A DNA stretch of 64,000 bases from Notholithocarpus densiflorus (GCA_030021035.2 JARYZH020000050.1:1797834-1861833), one strand, 5' to 3'; numbered from the stretch's first letter, positions 24,404 to 36,455 are shown. Notes: generated by a model not told the origin, from the letters alone. A program made the numbers and translations.

Positions 24404-27400
24404 TTAATTAAGGGGAATAGAATCCAAGTACAAAGCATCAATGGCTGGAGGTGGGGGCTCCTCCATCCAAATAATATCCTCATCTATCAGCCTAGCAAAG
24501 CGAGCTAAAGAGTGGGCTACAGTATTAGCAGAACGTTTTACACATCCAAACGACAAACATCTGCTACCTGCAGCTAAACAGTGAATATCCGCATAGACAT
24601 TACCAAGTCTGGATCGTAATGCCCTCAAGGATGAAATGGATTTCATGACCGTTGCGTTATCTCCTTCCACCACCAGCTCCTCAAACCCAGCATCAACCGC
24701 AAACTCTAGTGCTCTCTGACACGCCAGCGCTTCAGCTTCTTCACTGTCACTTACAGCAGGCCCTTTGGCTGACAAGGCAGCCATAACCTCCCCCCTGTAG
24801 TTCCGGATAATCACTCCAAACCCCGAGGAGCCAGTATCTTCAAACACAGCGGCATCGAAGTTCAGTTTATAAGAGTCACCTGAAGGTGGACGCCAGGACT
24901 GCACTGAAGCAGCCATGTCCGTAACCATCAGGTGTTGATGTGCAACCCGAAACTCTTCCAATAAATCTTTGGCTCGTTGGTTCAGCCTACTAGGATCTTG
25001 TATGATACCTCCATGCACTATGGTATTTCGTTGATTCCAAATGAGCCAACACTGAACCCAAAACAACTCCAGCTCTTCGTCATCCAAGCGGCACTGCAAT
25101 AGATCAACTAGCTGCAACATATCCTCATGACCAGTCACTCCCTTCTGCAATCGTCTTGAGCAGCCAGCCTATATATCTTGGGCTAACCCACATTCCCACA
25201 ACGCATGATATCCAGTTTCCTTGGCTAACGAACACACCTCGCAACTGTCATCCTCAACGATTCTCCGTCTAGCCAAATTCACCCGAGTTGGCAATATGTC
25301 CAAGCATACCCTCCACCCGAATACTTTTATTTTGTTTGGCATATGAAGTTTCCACAGCTTCGACCAGACAGAACTTCCAAATTCCTCCCCTGAGCTCCCA
25401 GCTTTATTCTCTTCCTGCCTAGAAATCAGCATTGCCGTGTGATAGCCAGACTTAACTGAGTATTCTCCACTTTTTGTGTGCAACCAAAATATCTCATCTG
25501 GGACTTGTCTGTGGCTCAATGGAATGCGCAAAATAGCATCGGCATCAGCCCTCTGAAATTTGTTCTCAACTATCTCACGGTCCCAACAGTTGGTCCGCCA
25601 ATCAATGAGGTCCGAAACTCGCCACTCCCATTCCTCCTCCACCGGTGGATGAAGAATCCGGTTGGTAATCTGATGCGGTATCCATTTGTCAACCATAACC
25701 CGGATGGCAGTCCCATCCCCCACCCTCCAGCAACATCCTTGTTTAAGGATTGGTTGGGCTGACATCAAGCTCTTCCACACATAAGAGCAATTAGGAGCAA
25801 CTGAGGCATCTAGGAAATTTGTTCTTGGAAAGTATCGTGCTTTGAAACACTTGTAAAGCAAGGAATCCTTCTCTTGAATCAATCTTCACCCTTGTTTAGC
25901 TAACATAACCAAATTAAAATTCTTCAAGTCACGAAAACCCATGCCTCCTTTTTTTGGCTAAGTTAATACTCCCCAATTCTTCCAATGTATCTTCCTTTCG
26001 TCGCCTGTCTGACCCCACCAAAATCTTGCACATAAAGCATTGAGCTCATTACACAATCTAGCAGGAAGCAAAAATACCCCCATTGTGTATGTGGGGATAG
26101 ATTGGGCTATAGCTTTTATTAGTACCTCTTTACCCGCTTTTGATAGCATTTTCCCTTTCCAACCCTACATCTTTTTCCAAACTCTATCCTTTAAAAAAGA
26201 AAAGGCTTGGTACTTTGATCGGCCAAGAAGTGTGGGTAGTCCTAGATAAGACTCAAACTTTTCCACCTCCTTCACTCCCAACATAGATTTTATCATGTCT
26301 CTTTGCCCCCCACCCGTGTTGCTACTAAAATAAATTGAGGATTTTTCAAAATTGATACACTGACCAGATGAGTCCGCATATAACTGGAGAATATCTGTGA
26401 CACACTGCACCTCTTCCAAAGAAGCTTGACAAAAGAGCAAAGAGTCATCTGCAAAAAGGAGATGGGATATGCGGGGAGCATTTCTACACACCGCCACCCC
26501 CTTAAGCCTACCCTCATCTTCAGATTTAGATAGCAAAGCTGAAAACCCTTCTGCACACAACAGGAAGAGATAGGGTGACAAAGGGTCCCCTTGACGAAGT
26601 CCTCTGGTTGGGAAAATAGTCCCATATGCTTTGCCATTGATACAAACTGAGAATGAGGGTGTAGAGACACAACACATCACCCTCTCAATCCACAAATCAG
26701 GAAACCCCAACCAGACCATTATACTTTTCAGAAATTCCCATTCCACACGATCATATGCTTTGCTTATGTCCAGTTTCATTGCTAACAAACCTTTCCTACC
26801 CTTCCGCTTGCAGTGCATGGTGTGCAATGTCTCATATGCAACAAGTACATTATCAGTTATCAGTCTGCCTGGAACAAAAGCACTCTGGGAAGGAGCTATC
26901 AGCTGAGGAAGAATCTGTTTCAATCTGTTAGCCAATTCTTTTGAGATAATTTTATAAATAACATTACATAGGCTAATAGGTTTGAAATCAGACATTTTTT
27001 CAGGGGACTTGACCTTTGGAATAAGCACAATATGAGTATAATTAATTTCAGGCAACATAGTACCAGAATTCAGAAAATCAAGCACAGCAGCAGTCACATC
27101 ATTCCCTACAATATGCCAATATTTTTGGTAAAAGAGAGCATTCATACCATCAGGTCCAGGAGCCTTCGTTGGTCCCATTTGGAACAACGCTGCTTGAACT
27201 TCCTCCGCACTGTAATCACTGGACAAAATATCCCGCATGTCTGTGGTCACCTTTTGCTGCACTGCACATAGACATTCCTCCAATCTTTGACATGTCCCCG
27301 AACTAAAAATACTCTTAAAGTACTCAATAGCCACCCCTGCAATCTCCTCAGGCTCATCCACCCAACCATTATTTTGGTCTCTGATCCCATGAATAAAATT

Positions 27401-28525
27401 TCTCCTCCGCCTTTGTGAGGCTTTGGAGTGGAAATATTTGGTGTTCCTATCTCCATGCTTCAACCAAGATACCCTAGATCTTTGTTTCCAATATATCTCC
27501 TGTTTTAAAAGCAAGTCATCAAGAGTCCTACTAGCTGCCAAAATCTCAGCCTTATTCTCCACGGTATGATCCGCCATGCTAAGATCCTCCACCCTTTTTT
27601 GTACTCTCTTGATTTCTGCCTCATCCGGATGAGTATGAGAAGCCCCCCAAGCCTGAAATTCAAAACCACATTTGCTTATTTTCTCCCTAACCCTTCTCAA
27701 ACCCGATTCCACATTATCACCCGAATAGCTCCATGCCACCTGAATTACATGTTCACAATCATCCCTCATCAACCAGGCTTCTTCGAATCTAAATGATCTA
27801 GTGCTTTTACCACGGCACCTTAAAGCAGTTCGTGCATGCAAGATGATGGGTCGGTGATCAAATGCATGCGAGAACAGATGAGTAACCACACTCCCCTGGA
27901 ACTTATTCCTCCAACCCGTGTCAGCCACAACCCTGTCTAGTCTTTCCTTTGTATTATCCATCTCTGGCTGTTTGTTATTCCATGTGTAGAGGTATCCTAC
28001 AAAACCCAAATCAGCCAAATTACACCCATCCAAAGCAGCACGAAATTCATCCATTTGTTTGAAAGGCGGCGGGAAGCGGCTTTGTTTTTCAGTAGAGCTA
28101 ATAATAGCGTTAAAATCTCCTATACAACACCAAGGGCAGTCAACAAAGGAGCGGAGATGATTAAGGAGGGCCCACGATTTGTGTTTTTGGCTTGCTTCAG
28201 GCCACCCATAAAAGCAAGTCAACATCCATGCAAATCTATCATCCTCCACCACCCTCGCAGGAATATGGTGTTCCGTAAAATTTATAACATCCAACTGTAC
28301 TTCTGCCTTCCAAATGAGAGCCAAGCCACCTCCTCCATTTGGCTTCTTTACTATGAACTTGTTCGGAAACGGTAATTCTCTACAATGATACTCAAAACCC
28401 TCTCTATCTAGGCGTGTCTCCATCAAAAAACACATTGTGGGAGCTTGATCCTTCACCAACTTGTGAAGGTTGCGAACTGTCCAAGAGTTCCCAAGCCCTT
28501 GGCAGTTCCAGCTTAGGAGCCTCAT
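24404..28525 (-). pseudogene. LINE ORF2: endonuclease, reverse transcriptase, zf-RVT, RNase H
   Basis: The frame is 1374 codons with no frameshift but four premature stops: TAG at 26165, TAG at 25958, TGA at 25886 and TAG at 25169. The order of domains is an apurinic-type endonuclease (LLSWNCQGLG at the N-terminus, GDFNAI, HAFDHRPI), a reverse transcriptase (KAPGPDGMNALFYQ, GLRQGDPLSPYLF, LLFADDSLLF), a zinc-binding zf-RVT segment (LPTRVNLARR...CEVC...H), and an RNase H domain (LNFDAAVFEDTGSSGFGVI, EAEALACQRALEFA, VEGDNA). The ATG at 28525 overlaps the ORF1 stop. All four stops could be C-to-T or G-to-A changes from CAG or TGG codons, judging from the residues usual in the family. Confidence 0.92.
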
Positions 28526-29894
28526 TGTGCTCGGCAAGGGTGCTCTTGCACCCTCGCCGCTTCAATCTTCAAAGTCTCTTCTTGGAATTTCCCACGTTTC
28601 CCTCCCTTTTGTTCAGCCTCTGTATCCTGCTCAGAATGGTCTTCCTCCATCCCTCTCTTCCCCAACTTTATTGGGCTTGTTTCCTTTACTTCTGTCCTCG
28701 GCCCAACCTCCATCCGTGTCACCCTTGTCCAAGTGTGTTTTGTTTTTAAAACCTGAGGCCCAACTTGCTCTATATTTCCCACGTGACCTCCATCAGGTAA
28801 TGGCTTCATCACGTCCACATGGTGCACAGCCACGTCATGTGATCTGTTAACCCCTTTTAAATTTCGATCCTGTGTGTTATTCACCGATTTAATTGGACCC
28901 ATGCAATCCATAACTGATCCTTCACTCTCCATAACGCACGTCGTACTGCCCGTAGATGTTCCTGAACTTGCGTTATTTCCTAATGCATGACTTTCCTCCA
29001 CGTTAGGGTTTTCCTTCATGGATACGTTCCCCTCCGCCGTCATCTCCAAACTGACCAGCCCACCGTGTGCATCAGTCCCTTTAGTGACCACCTGCTCAAC
29101 GTTTGGTTGTTGCGAAGTCGTGGTTGAACCCTTTCTCGGTGGTGAGCGAGAGCGACCACCTGTGGGCTTTAGCCACTCTCCGTATTGACAGACAACCTCT
29201 TCCCCATTCCTATGACGTGCAAAGTATTCAGCGCAGTGTTTGAGATCATGACCCAATAGACCACAATAATGGCAAAATAATGGAAGACGTTCATATCTGT
29301 AATCCACCCAACTCCTCTGCCCATCTGATCCTCCAATGAAACCTCCCCATCGCAGTGGTTTAGATAATGAAAGTGCCACCTTGACCCGCATAAACAAGTT
29401 CTGAGACTCCAAACTCCTTCTCTTTTCTACCTCCACCACTTCCCTCAAACGACGTCCAATCTCAGACGCTACCTTAGGTGATGACATATCAAAAGGTGCC
29501 CCCCAGATCTGAACCCAAAGAGCCACCGATTCAAACTTGACATTTATCGCGTCATACCCTTGTGCCATCTACGGAGCAAAAGCACTTGATTGTCAAACGA
29601 CCAGGGACCCCTTTTGAGAACTCTATCTAGATTAAATTCTCTACTAAACTTAAACTGAAAAAGATTGGATCCCACTTCCACAATCTGTATATCCTTCTCC
29701 AAGCCCCAAGCTCGTCTCAGCGTGTTATGGGCTGCACGCTTATTGAATGGCTTGCAAGTAAGGAACTTACCAATCAAACTCAAGGCACATCCCTCAATTT
29801 CCTCCTTCCGTCCTTCGTCCGATATCGTAATCACTTCTTCCTCCTCCGTCATCAATCTCATATTCTCCAACCTACTGATCACATCCTCAGCCAT
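28522..29894 (-). pseudogene. LINE ORF1: DUF4283-type RNA-binding protein with CCHC knuckle, frameshifted
   Basis: The N-terminal part (from ATG 29894) has the DUF4283-like segment with LIGKFLTCKPFNKRA and VLKRGPWSFDNQVLLLRRW. The frame then shifts near 29545, and the rest continues in another frame with VALWVQIWGAPFDM and the zinc knuckle CHYCGLLGHDLKHC. The total length of 1373 nt is one base short of a whole number of codons, which fits a single-base deletion after KGMT. It would otherwise be a nucleic-acid chaperone packaging the LINE transcript. The stop TGA at 28522-28524 overlaps the ORF2 ATG. Confidence 0.85.
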
Positions 29895-29995
29895 GTCCAG
29901 GCGTAAAGAGTAGGACCAAAAAAGAGAAAATCAAGCCCTTAGTTGCCTAAGGGAGGGAGAAGTCTCGCACTAGTCGAGAGAAAAGACTCCTACTT

Positions 29996-30344
29996 GAGGA
30001 GACGATTTTCCATCACAATGCATTAAAAAATTTGAGATTTCTTTTTAGGTGTGAAAATGTTAATTAGTTACAAATATTAACCAATAACTAAAAATTAATT
30101 TTTCGTCATAGAATGTGTGACTAACTGTTCGTATTAATTCTTTATAGGAGTTCAAAAGTGTAGAACTCATTAATCTCACACATTTAGAAGCTAAAAAAAT
30201 CATTCTATTTTTCTCTCAATGAAACAAAACTGAAATCAAGAGACAAAAAATAAATAATAAAATAAAATCAATTTCAAACCTCAATCTTTTTTGTAGGGAT
30301 GGCTAGAAAGTGTGATTTTTTTTTTTTTTTTTTTTTTTATTTTA
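29996..30344. other. AT-rich spacer right of the LINE
   Basis: No gene or clear repeat is visible. A T run of about 22 bases closes the stretch near 30320-30340. Confidence 0.4.
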
Positions 30345-30523
30345 TGATGAATGATATGTCCACAACATTTTCTCAACATTTTTACAACAAATCTTAAGTG
30401 GCAGGTTGTTACTGATTGTTATTGTTGAGGCAAAAAAATAATCTTAGTGTTAAGTTCAAATTTGAACCAATAACAACTAACCACCTATGATTTGTTGTGA
30501 AAATATTGTGGATGTAGCACCTT
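30345..30523. mobile_element. MITE-like inverted repeat
   Basis: The left arm GTCCACAACATTTTCTC...TTTACAACAAATC is mirrored by GATTTGTTGTGAAAATATTG...GGATGTAGCA on the right. Poly(T) runs lie just outside both ends. The target duplication is not clear. Confidence 0.5.
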
Positions 30524-31582
30524 TTTTTTTTTTTTTTTTTACTTCCTAAGTTGCACTTCGAACCTTATCGGTTGAGTTTTGCCTGAGGCTAAGCTGTTAT
30601 TGAGTACACTCCTTCAGGTTTCCTCTAAAATCTTTGCTTCTTGTTTTACTTTTGTTTTGTTTTGTTCACTTTCTCTAAGAATTTTCTTTGTACTTACTTT
30701 ACTATAAAGTCTTCTTCCCATTTTAACGGAGGCGTTGATAGACGTCCTCATTTTATAATAACTAATTCTACACTCATTTTTATAACTATCTTATGTGGCA
30801 AATCGTAATTAGTTACCTATCACTTTTACAAGAATCCCTAACTTTTCTTTTTCAGCACTCACAATCAGCCACATTGGATAGGAGCCAAACTAAAAATGCG
30901 AAGAAGACTAGGAGAGAGCGTGAGAGGGGAAGAAGAAAAAAAAATTTAAGACCTTGAAAATTTGTTTTCAAAAATAAGAACCAAACACAAATGAAGTCAA
31001 GATTGTGGGTTGAAAACTGGTTTTAATCCCAATTTTTAGAAAACAGTTTTCATTCTTTTGAAAACCAAAAAAAAAAAAAAGTTGACCAAACATGCCCAAG
31101 GAGAAGTTCATGTTTTCTTCACCTTCTTATTTATAGTGGAGTGTGGTCGGAGTAGCATGTTAAAACTTGAGGGATCAGGTCAGCGAACTTCAATTCTCAA
31201 GAATCTGAAGAAGTGAGGATCGATTTTACTAGAAGAATGTTGGCAGACTCGACTGCTCAGATTAGTTCAAACCTACAGATCTTGTTTTAGCTGAAAAAAA
31301 AAAAAAAAAAAAAAAAAAAAAAGCCGAAGAAGCAAATGACTATTTTATCTGATTGGGTTCCCTACCCAAAAAAAGTAATTTGCATATAATAAACTCTAGA
31401 GTTTGGTATTAGTTTTAAATTGAATTAATGTCAACTATTTAATTAATTATTTTTTTTTTTGTAGTCTAAATTCTTAGTAAATATCTTTTTTTTTTTTTTT
31501 TTTTTGAGGAGATGTAATTCTCTATTTACTTTCTAGTTTCTATCATTTAAGTAAAAAAAAAAAAAAAGTCTCCATTTACTAT
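30524..31582. other. Intergenic stretch with scraps of the P450 unit flank
   Basis: No gene is supported. About 31108-31165 (GAAGTTCATGTTTTC...GGTCGGAGTAGCATGTTAAA) matches the P450 upstream flank at about 5402-5466. About 31410-31460 resembles about 185-245 at the window start. These scraps suggest the third P450 unit once extended to here and that a further unit began beyond it, before the LINE and other insertions separated the pieces. Confidence 0.55.
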
Positions 31583-31598
31583 AAATAGCTCTTATTCT

Positions 31599-31716
31599 TT
31601 TTTTTTCTTTTTTCTTTTTTTTTTTACTGGGTAATTGTTTATTCGGAGAATCGAACTCCCGAGCTAGCGGTCACTTGAGGAACCAGGTACCACTTGGGCA
31701 ACAAGGCCCAGTGGTA
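31599..31716 (-). mobile_element. tRNA-derived SINE with 16-bp target duplications
   Basis: On the minus strand the body carries an A-box-like TTGCCCAAGTGG and a B-box-like GAGTTCGATTC about 35 bp apart, the internal RNA polymerase III promoter of tRNA-derived SINEs. It ends in an A-rich tail. Direct repeats AAATAGCTCTTATTCT flank it at 31583-31598 and 31717-31732. The perfect target duplication points to fairly recent LINE-assisted insertion. Confidence 0.85.
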
Positions 31717-31890
31717 AAATAGCTCTTATTCTATTCATTCATAGGTTTACCATCTCATCTAATACGGATTGGTGCTGATTAGACTCCTAATACAGCTTAG
31801 AGATTCACGTTTAGATTCTAGTACAAGTACGGCTTGGTGCTTATTTTAACCTTAACTTGGGTAAGGCATCTGTAAGAGAGAAATCCGTAA

Positions 31891-32507
31891 GGCTCCGCTT
31901 GGGAGTTCATAAGGGAATGGAATGGAATGGAATGAGATGGTCATAAAGGAATGGAATAGAATGGAATGGAATAGAATTAAGTAACATTGATTGGATGTTT
32001 TAAAATAAAGGAATGGAAATGAATGAAAATGAATGGAATGTAAGTAATCCTGTTTGGGAGTAACATGGAGAGAATGGAATGGAATCATTTTATGACAATA
32101 TTACTATTAGACCCCTATTTTAAAATAAATTGTTGAATATATAGGGGTATTTTGGGAGTTTTAGTAAAAAAACCATTAAATCTAATTCCATTCCCTCCCA
32201 TTCCTCCCAATTTCGGGGGAATGAAAATTTGAGGTTTTAAGGGAATAGAGAGGAATGAGTATTCCCTCCTACCCATTCTATTCCCTCTCACTTAAACTCA
32301 CAAATAAGGGAATGGACTTTCCATTCCCTCCATTAAAACTCCCAAATAAGAGAAGGGAAGAATATTATAAAATTATTATTTTTATTCCTTTCCATTTCAT
32401 TCCATTCCTTCCATTAAAACTCCCAAACAAGAGAAGGGAAGAATATTCTAAAATTATTCTTTTTATTCTTTTCCATTCCATTTCATTCCCTCTTCCCAAG
32501 CGGACCC
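31891..32507. mobile_element. PIF/Harbinger-like MITE with GGAAT-rich interior
   Basis: The ends are GGCTCCGCTTGGGA and, in reverse complement, GGGTCCGCTTGGGA. They are flanked by TAA at 31888-31890 and 32508-32510, the 3-bp duplication of PIF/Harbinger elements. The interior is full of GGAAT on the left and ATTCC on the right, so the whole can fold into a long hairpin. No transposase is present. Confidence 0.8.
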
Positions 32508-32782
32508 TAAGAGACAAAAACTTATATATATATATATATATTTTTTTTTTTCCTTATTGTACAAACTAAATGCGCAGATCCATCCAAGATTAATGAAATT
32601 TATTCATCCCATAATTGGTTTATTAGCACCTATGAGACCGCTAGACTCTAGAATTTTACATATTTTTTAAATTTGGGATATTGAGCCAAAAACAAAACAA
32701 AACAAAAAAACAAGTTTAAAATTTGGATCAAAAAGTAGATTCTAATTGAATCCGACAGATTTGGACCAACATGGGTTGTGAT

Positions 32783-33300
32783 CAAGGTTATCAAAATTGG
32801 GATCCTACGTAGGATCGTGGGAGGTAGGTGGGATCGTGGATCGTAGGATCGGATCGTGGATCGTAAGATTCTACATTATTTGAGAAAAAAAACAAAAAAT
32901 ACACATTGGTATGTTAAATAATCACAAAATTATACATTCATTGATATAATTACCACATATCACTACATTCATTTGAAAGCATTATTTAAAGATGCCAAAA
33001 ACCTTAAAATGTGACATTCTATTGGAATATTTTTCATTTGAGTCTAACTAACACTCTCTCTACATTAGAGTGGAAAAATTTGGTCTATTAAGATTTTATT
33101 TTTCATTTGAGTCCAATTGAGCTTTCTGTCAAGTTAAAGAAGATTACAAGAAACAAAGATCATTTGGGATCGTCAGAATCGTATGTTCCTACCGATCCTG
33201 AACGATCGTAAAGATCCTTGAAAGATTTAGATCGTTTTGGGTAGGTGGGATCGTAAAATCGTAGGATTGTAGGATCCAGATCGGGATTTTGACAACCATG
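32783..33300. mobile_element. hAT-type MITE rich in GATC motifs
   Basis: The left end CAAGGTTATCAAAATTGG and the reverse complement of the right end CATGGTTGTCAAAATCCC form the terminal inverted repeat. Perfect 8-bp target duplications GTTGTGAT lie at 32775-32782 and 33301-33308. Clusters of GGATCGTGG and GTAGGATC-like words occur just inside both ends. No coding potential is seen. Confidence 0.8.
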
Positions 33301-33487
33301 GTTGTGATTGGTCACTACTGCCTTCAAATAGAAAAATTATTTTATAAGACAATTTGATAATATATCCGTCTTACAATATATTTAAATCTCATATGTTGTG
33401 AAAGAGATGTGAAGACATTTGTTGGATTTTTTTTTTTTTGGAGATCAACGCACTTTGTTTGATTTGATTGGGAATTTCTTGTTATTA

Positions 33488-33938
33488 GAGCATTCACATC
33501 CCAAAATTTTATCACATCCTATTTTACCATCCCAAAAAACTACTTTATCAATTATACCATACAATTTTACAATACTCTCAGCATCCCAACTTTTATTTTA
33601 CAATGCAACATATTAAAATAAAATTTCTGCACAATAAAATAATATATCCCAAAACTCAAATAAAAACAAAAACCCAAAACCCAAAAACCTGGAGAGAGAG
33701 AGAGAGAGAGAGAGAGGGGAATTGTTAAAGTAAGTGAATAAAATATTAGGTTTTTTTTTTTCTTTTTTTTTTTAGAATTGAGCTACAGTGCAATTTTACT
33801 TTTAGAATTGCACTGTAGCACTATTGCAAATTTTTTTGCAATAGTTGGTTTTTACAAGTCCGGATGTGTGGAGGGTTTTGGGCTTTTATGCTAAATTTTC
33901 CCTACATATGGCATATGTCATTCCCAATGTGAATGCTC
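33488..33938. mobile_element. Tourist-like MITE (PIF/Harbinger)
   Basis: The termini are GAGCATTCACATCCC and its near reverse complement ATGTGAATGCTC. The flanks are TTA at 33485-33487 and 33939-33941. A GA microsatellite (about 33691-33717) lies inside. Confidence 0.85.
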
Positions 33939-34094
33939 TTAGTGAGTATGAAATATGAATGGCGGACTCGTTTTTCTTGAGGTTAGTTATAAATGTATGA
34001 GTAAAATTTCATGTTGAATAATAATAATAGGATGGAATGGTTAATAAATTTTATTTTTGAGAAGAAAGAATTGTTAATAATTTAATATGACATA

Positions 34095-35269
34095 TGTTAG
34101 GAAATTTAGACCCCAGTTGATAGAATTAACAAGTTTTAAACCCAAGTTATTAATTAGATTTATTATGAATAAAACTTGTTAAAACAAACAAACATCAATA
34201 TCATGTCAAAATCATATGCAGTGGAAAAGTAAATAAGATAAGATATGATGACCTAGGAAAACCAATGAAACAAACTAGTTTCACAGTAAAAAACCTAGGG
34301 GGAAACCTTCCCAAAAAGCAATTCACTATAGTAAAGAGAAGTTTCAGATCTAGTACAAAACTTTTGTCCCTAGACTCTACAATCCCCGTAGATGAACTTA
34401 CAGCAAAAACCTTCTACCGCTTCAGAACCTCTGAACTCTTCAATATATGAATGCTACCCTTTGATGCACGAATTCCAGTACGTGACTAACCAATTGCACG
34501 GATCCCAGTATGCAACTTAAACACCAACTAGGGAAAGATGTTGGCTGCAAAATTCTTCACTTCATCAACAATGAAGATCAAGAAGCACTTGGTTACAAAA
34601 CCCTAAGGCGCAAAGACGCAGTAACTTCTTTTAGAGAGAATAAGGCATCGGTCACCTTTTGCATATGTTCTCCTTGTATTCTCTTATGTGACGACTTCTA
34701 AAATAAGCATTTATATAGGTCTAGGGTTGTGAGAAAAGAAACTTTACACATACATGTCAACATGGGCCGAAAATCAAATTTGAAAATCTGAATTCTCGTA
34801 ACCTCGATCGATCGAGAGGTGTCAAGGAGGTGTCGAGCTTTAAACTTCGACAGATATAGCTATCGAGAAGCTATCAAGGAGCTATCGAGGAGACAGAAGA
34901 TTTCTCGATCGATCCACCTAGCTATCGAGAGGTGTCGAGATTGCAATAACAATCAACTGAAGAGCTCGATAGATAGCCTAGCTGTCGAGAGGTGTCGAGA
35001 TCGCTGTTGAGCTATCTGTCCGCAAGTGTCGAGCTATCTGTCCGCAAGTGTCGAGCTATCTGTCCAGCTTTAATAACAACTTTTCTTCACTTGTTTATTG
35101 GTTCAATCTTCATGGCTTTAATACTAGACTTGAACAACATGTTTCTTGAAGTATTAAACACATCCTAGATCTATCCAATTACAAGTAAAGTGTGTTTTGT
35201 CAAAGGATTAGCCAATTACATAAAAGAATGACATATGTTCTTAACAAGTGAAATACATATGTCCTAACA
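34095..35269. mobile_element. Solo LTR of an LTR retrotransposon, 1175 bp
   Basis: It begins TGTTAGGA and ends TCCTAACA, with perfect 5-bp target duplications ACATA at 34090-34094 and 35270-35274. No internal region or second LTR is present, so it most likely arose by recombination between two LTRs. Several ATCGATCGAG / GAGGTGTCGAG words are clustered at about 34805-35050. The family (probably Ty1/copia) is uncertain. Confidence 0.85.
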
Positions 35270-35274
35270 ACATA

Positions 35275-35855
35275 ATCGGTACAAACCAATAAACTTAGTC
35301 TTTTAAATTATGTGGAATGTCTATGTTTTAAATTTGATTAATTACTCAATTAGAATCTTCCCTAGACATACGTTTAAAAATGAATAATAAAAAAAAATCT
35401 TCCCCTAGACATTATCTCCCCAAAATTTTTTAAATTGAAATTTGAAAAATAAGAAAACTACTTCTAGTGGAGGTAGACAGAAGGATAACACGGAAAAAGG
35501 AATAAACATTGAAAGCCTTTTTTTTTTTAATTTGAGAAGGAACATTGAAAGACTTAATTAAAAGAGAAATAATCTAAAATATATGGAATGAAAACAAGCT
35601 AAAATGTGTTTTTAGTTTAAAATGAGCATTTATAAAAAAAACTATTAAGAGTTGTGGTTGTAAAACGGAGTTTTGAATTTTAAAAACGCTCTTTTAATCA
35701 CTCAAAATGCCTAACCAAACGAACCCATAGCCAAACAAACATAATCGATGACGTTTGATTCGGTGAATTTGGACAAACAATTTTCTGATGAATTCATGAA
35801 AATCAAATGATTTGGTTCTCACAAAATGGGATTTGTGATTTGTTTATCTAGCTAC

Positions 35856-35891
<36 letters not shown>

Positions 35892-36323
35892 GGAATTTGT
35901 TCTCACAACAAGACAAATAATATTAGATCCAAGACAAATAATAATAGGATTTTCTTTTTCTTTTTAACTTTTTAGTTTATTTATTTATGAATAATTTTTG
36001 AAATTCTAACTTTTTCAAAGTTTAATTATATTTTTTGACAAAACAGTATTTTCTGCAATTTCAATATTCGGTAGTGAAAAATCTTTATCAATGAAAAATA
36101 TTTTTTAAAATCTACTAAAATTAATCCAAAAGAAACAAAATATTTTTTTGGCTTTTGTAACATCTTTTGAATAATAATAATAATAATAATAATAGGAATA
36201 AATATTGATTTCTTTTATATATAAGGAAGTGATGTTCCAATCTTTGATTAGATTATTTCACTCCTTATCTATGAGACATTCCAAAAATTCCATGGAGTAA
36301 TAGTTTAGTTAAATTAAACCTAA
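35275..36323. other. AT-rich intergenic stretch
   Basis: No gene is visible. It contains a TA microsatellite at about 35859-35890 and an AAT-type repeat at about 36170-36195. Confidence 0.5.
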
Positions 36324-36455
36324 TGGTCGTTTGAATTGAGGGAGAGGAAGGGGAGTAGAATAAAATAGAGTAGAAATGACTCAAAATTAGCCTATTTTCA
36401 GCCAACTCTACTCTACTCCCCTCCACTTCACCTCTCTCCCAATCCAAATGGGCCG
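36324..36455. mobile_element. Short Harbinger-like MITE upstream of STR11
   Basis: The left arm TGGTCGTTTGAATTGAGGG is mirrored by CCCAATCCAAATGGGCCG on the right, and TAA flanks both ends (36321-36323 and 36456-36458). It is 132 bp and can fold nearly end to end. It lies about 500 bp upstream of the STR11 start codon. Confidence 0.65.

Larger units (their letters stand above)
24367..29995 (-). mobile_element. Near full-length L1-type LINE, inactivated
   Basis: The element reads right to left: short 5' leader, ORF1 (from 29894), ORF2 (28525 to 24404), then a 3' tail ending in a poly(A) run (T run at about 24368-24380 on the plus strand). ORF1 and ORF2 overlap as ATGA at 28522-28525, a layout that would suit termination-reinitiation. 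ORF1 has one frameshift and ORF2 four premature stops, so it is not autonomous now. The exact 5' end and target duplication were not found. Confidence 0.9.

Noticed and set aside
24404..25882. A host RNase H or reverse-transcriptase gene
   Set aside because: The frames are pieces of one LINE ORF2 split by stops, with ORF1 and a tail in the expected places.
24340..30060. A target duplication around the large LINE (for example TCTTTTTA at about 24355 and 30040)
   Set aside because: Only eight low-complexity bases match, so it cannot be told from chance.
31599..31716. A functional tRNA gene on the minus strand
   Set aside because: A and B boxes are present, but a cloverleaf is not evident, and the A-rich tail and target duplications show a SINE.
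31900..32500. A GGAAT satellite array
   Set aside because: The words are bounded by terminal inverted repeats and TAA target duplications, so they are the interior of a MITE.
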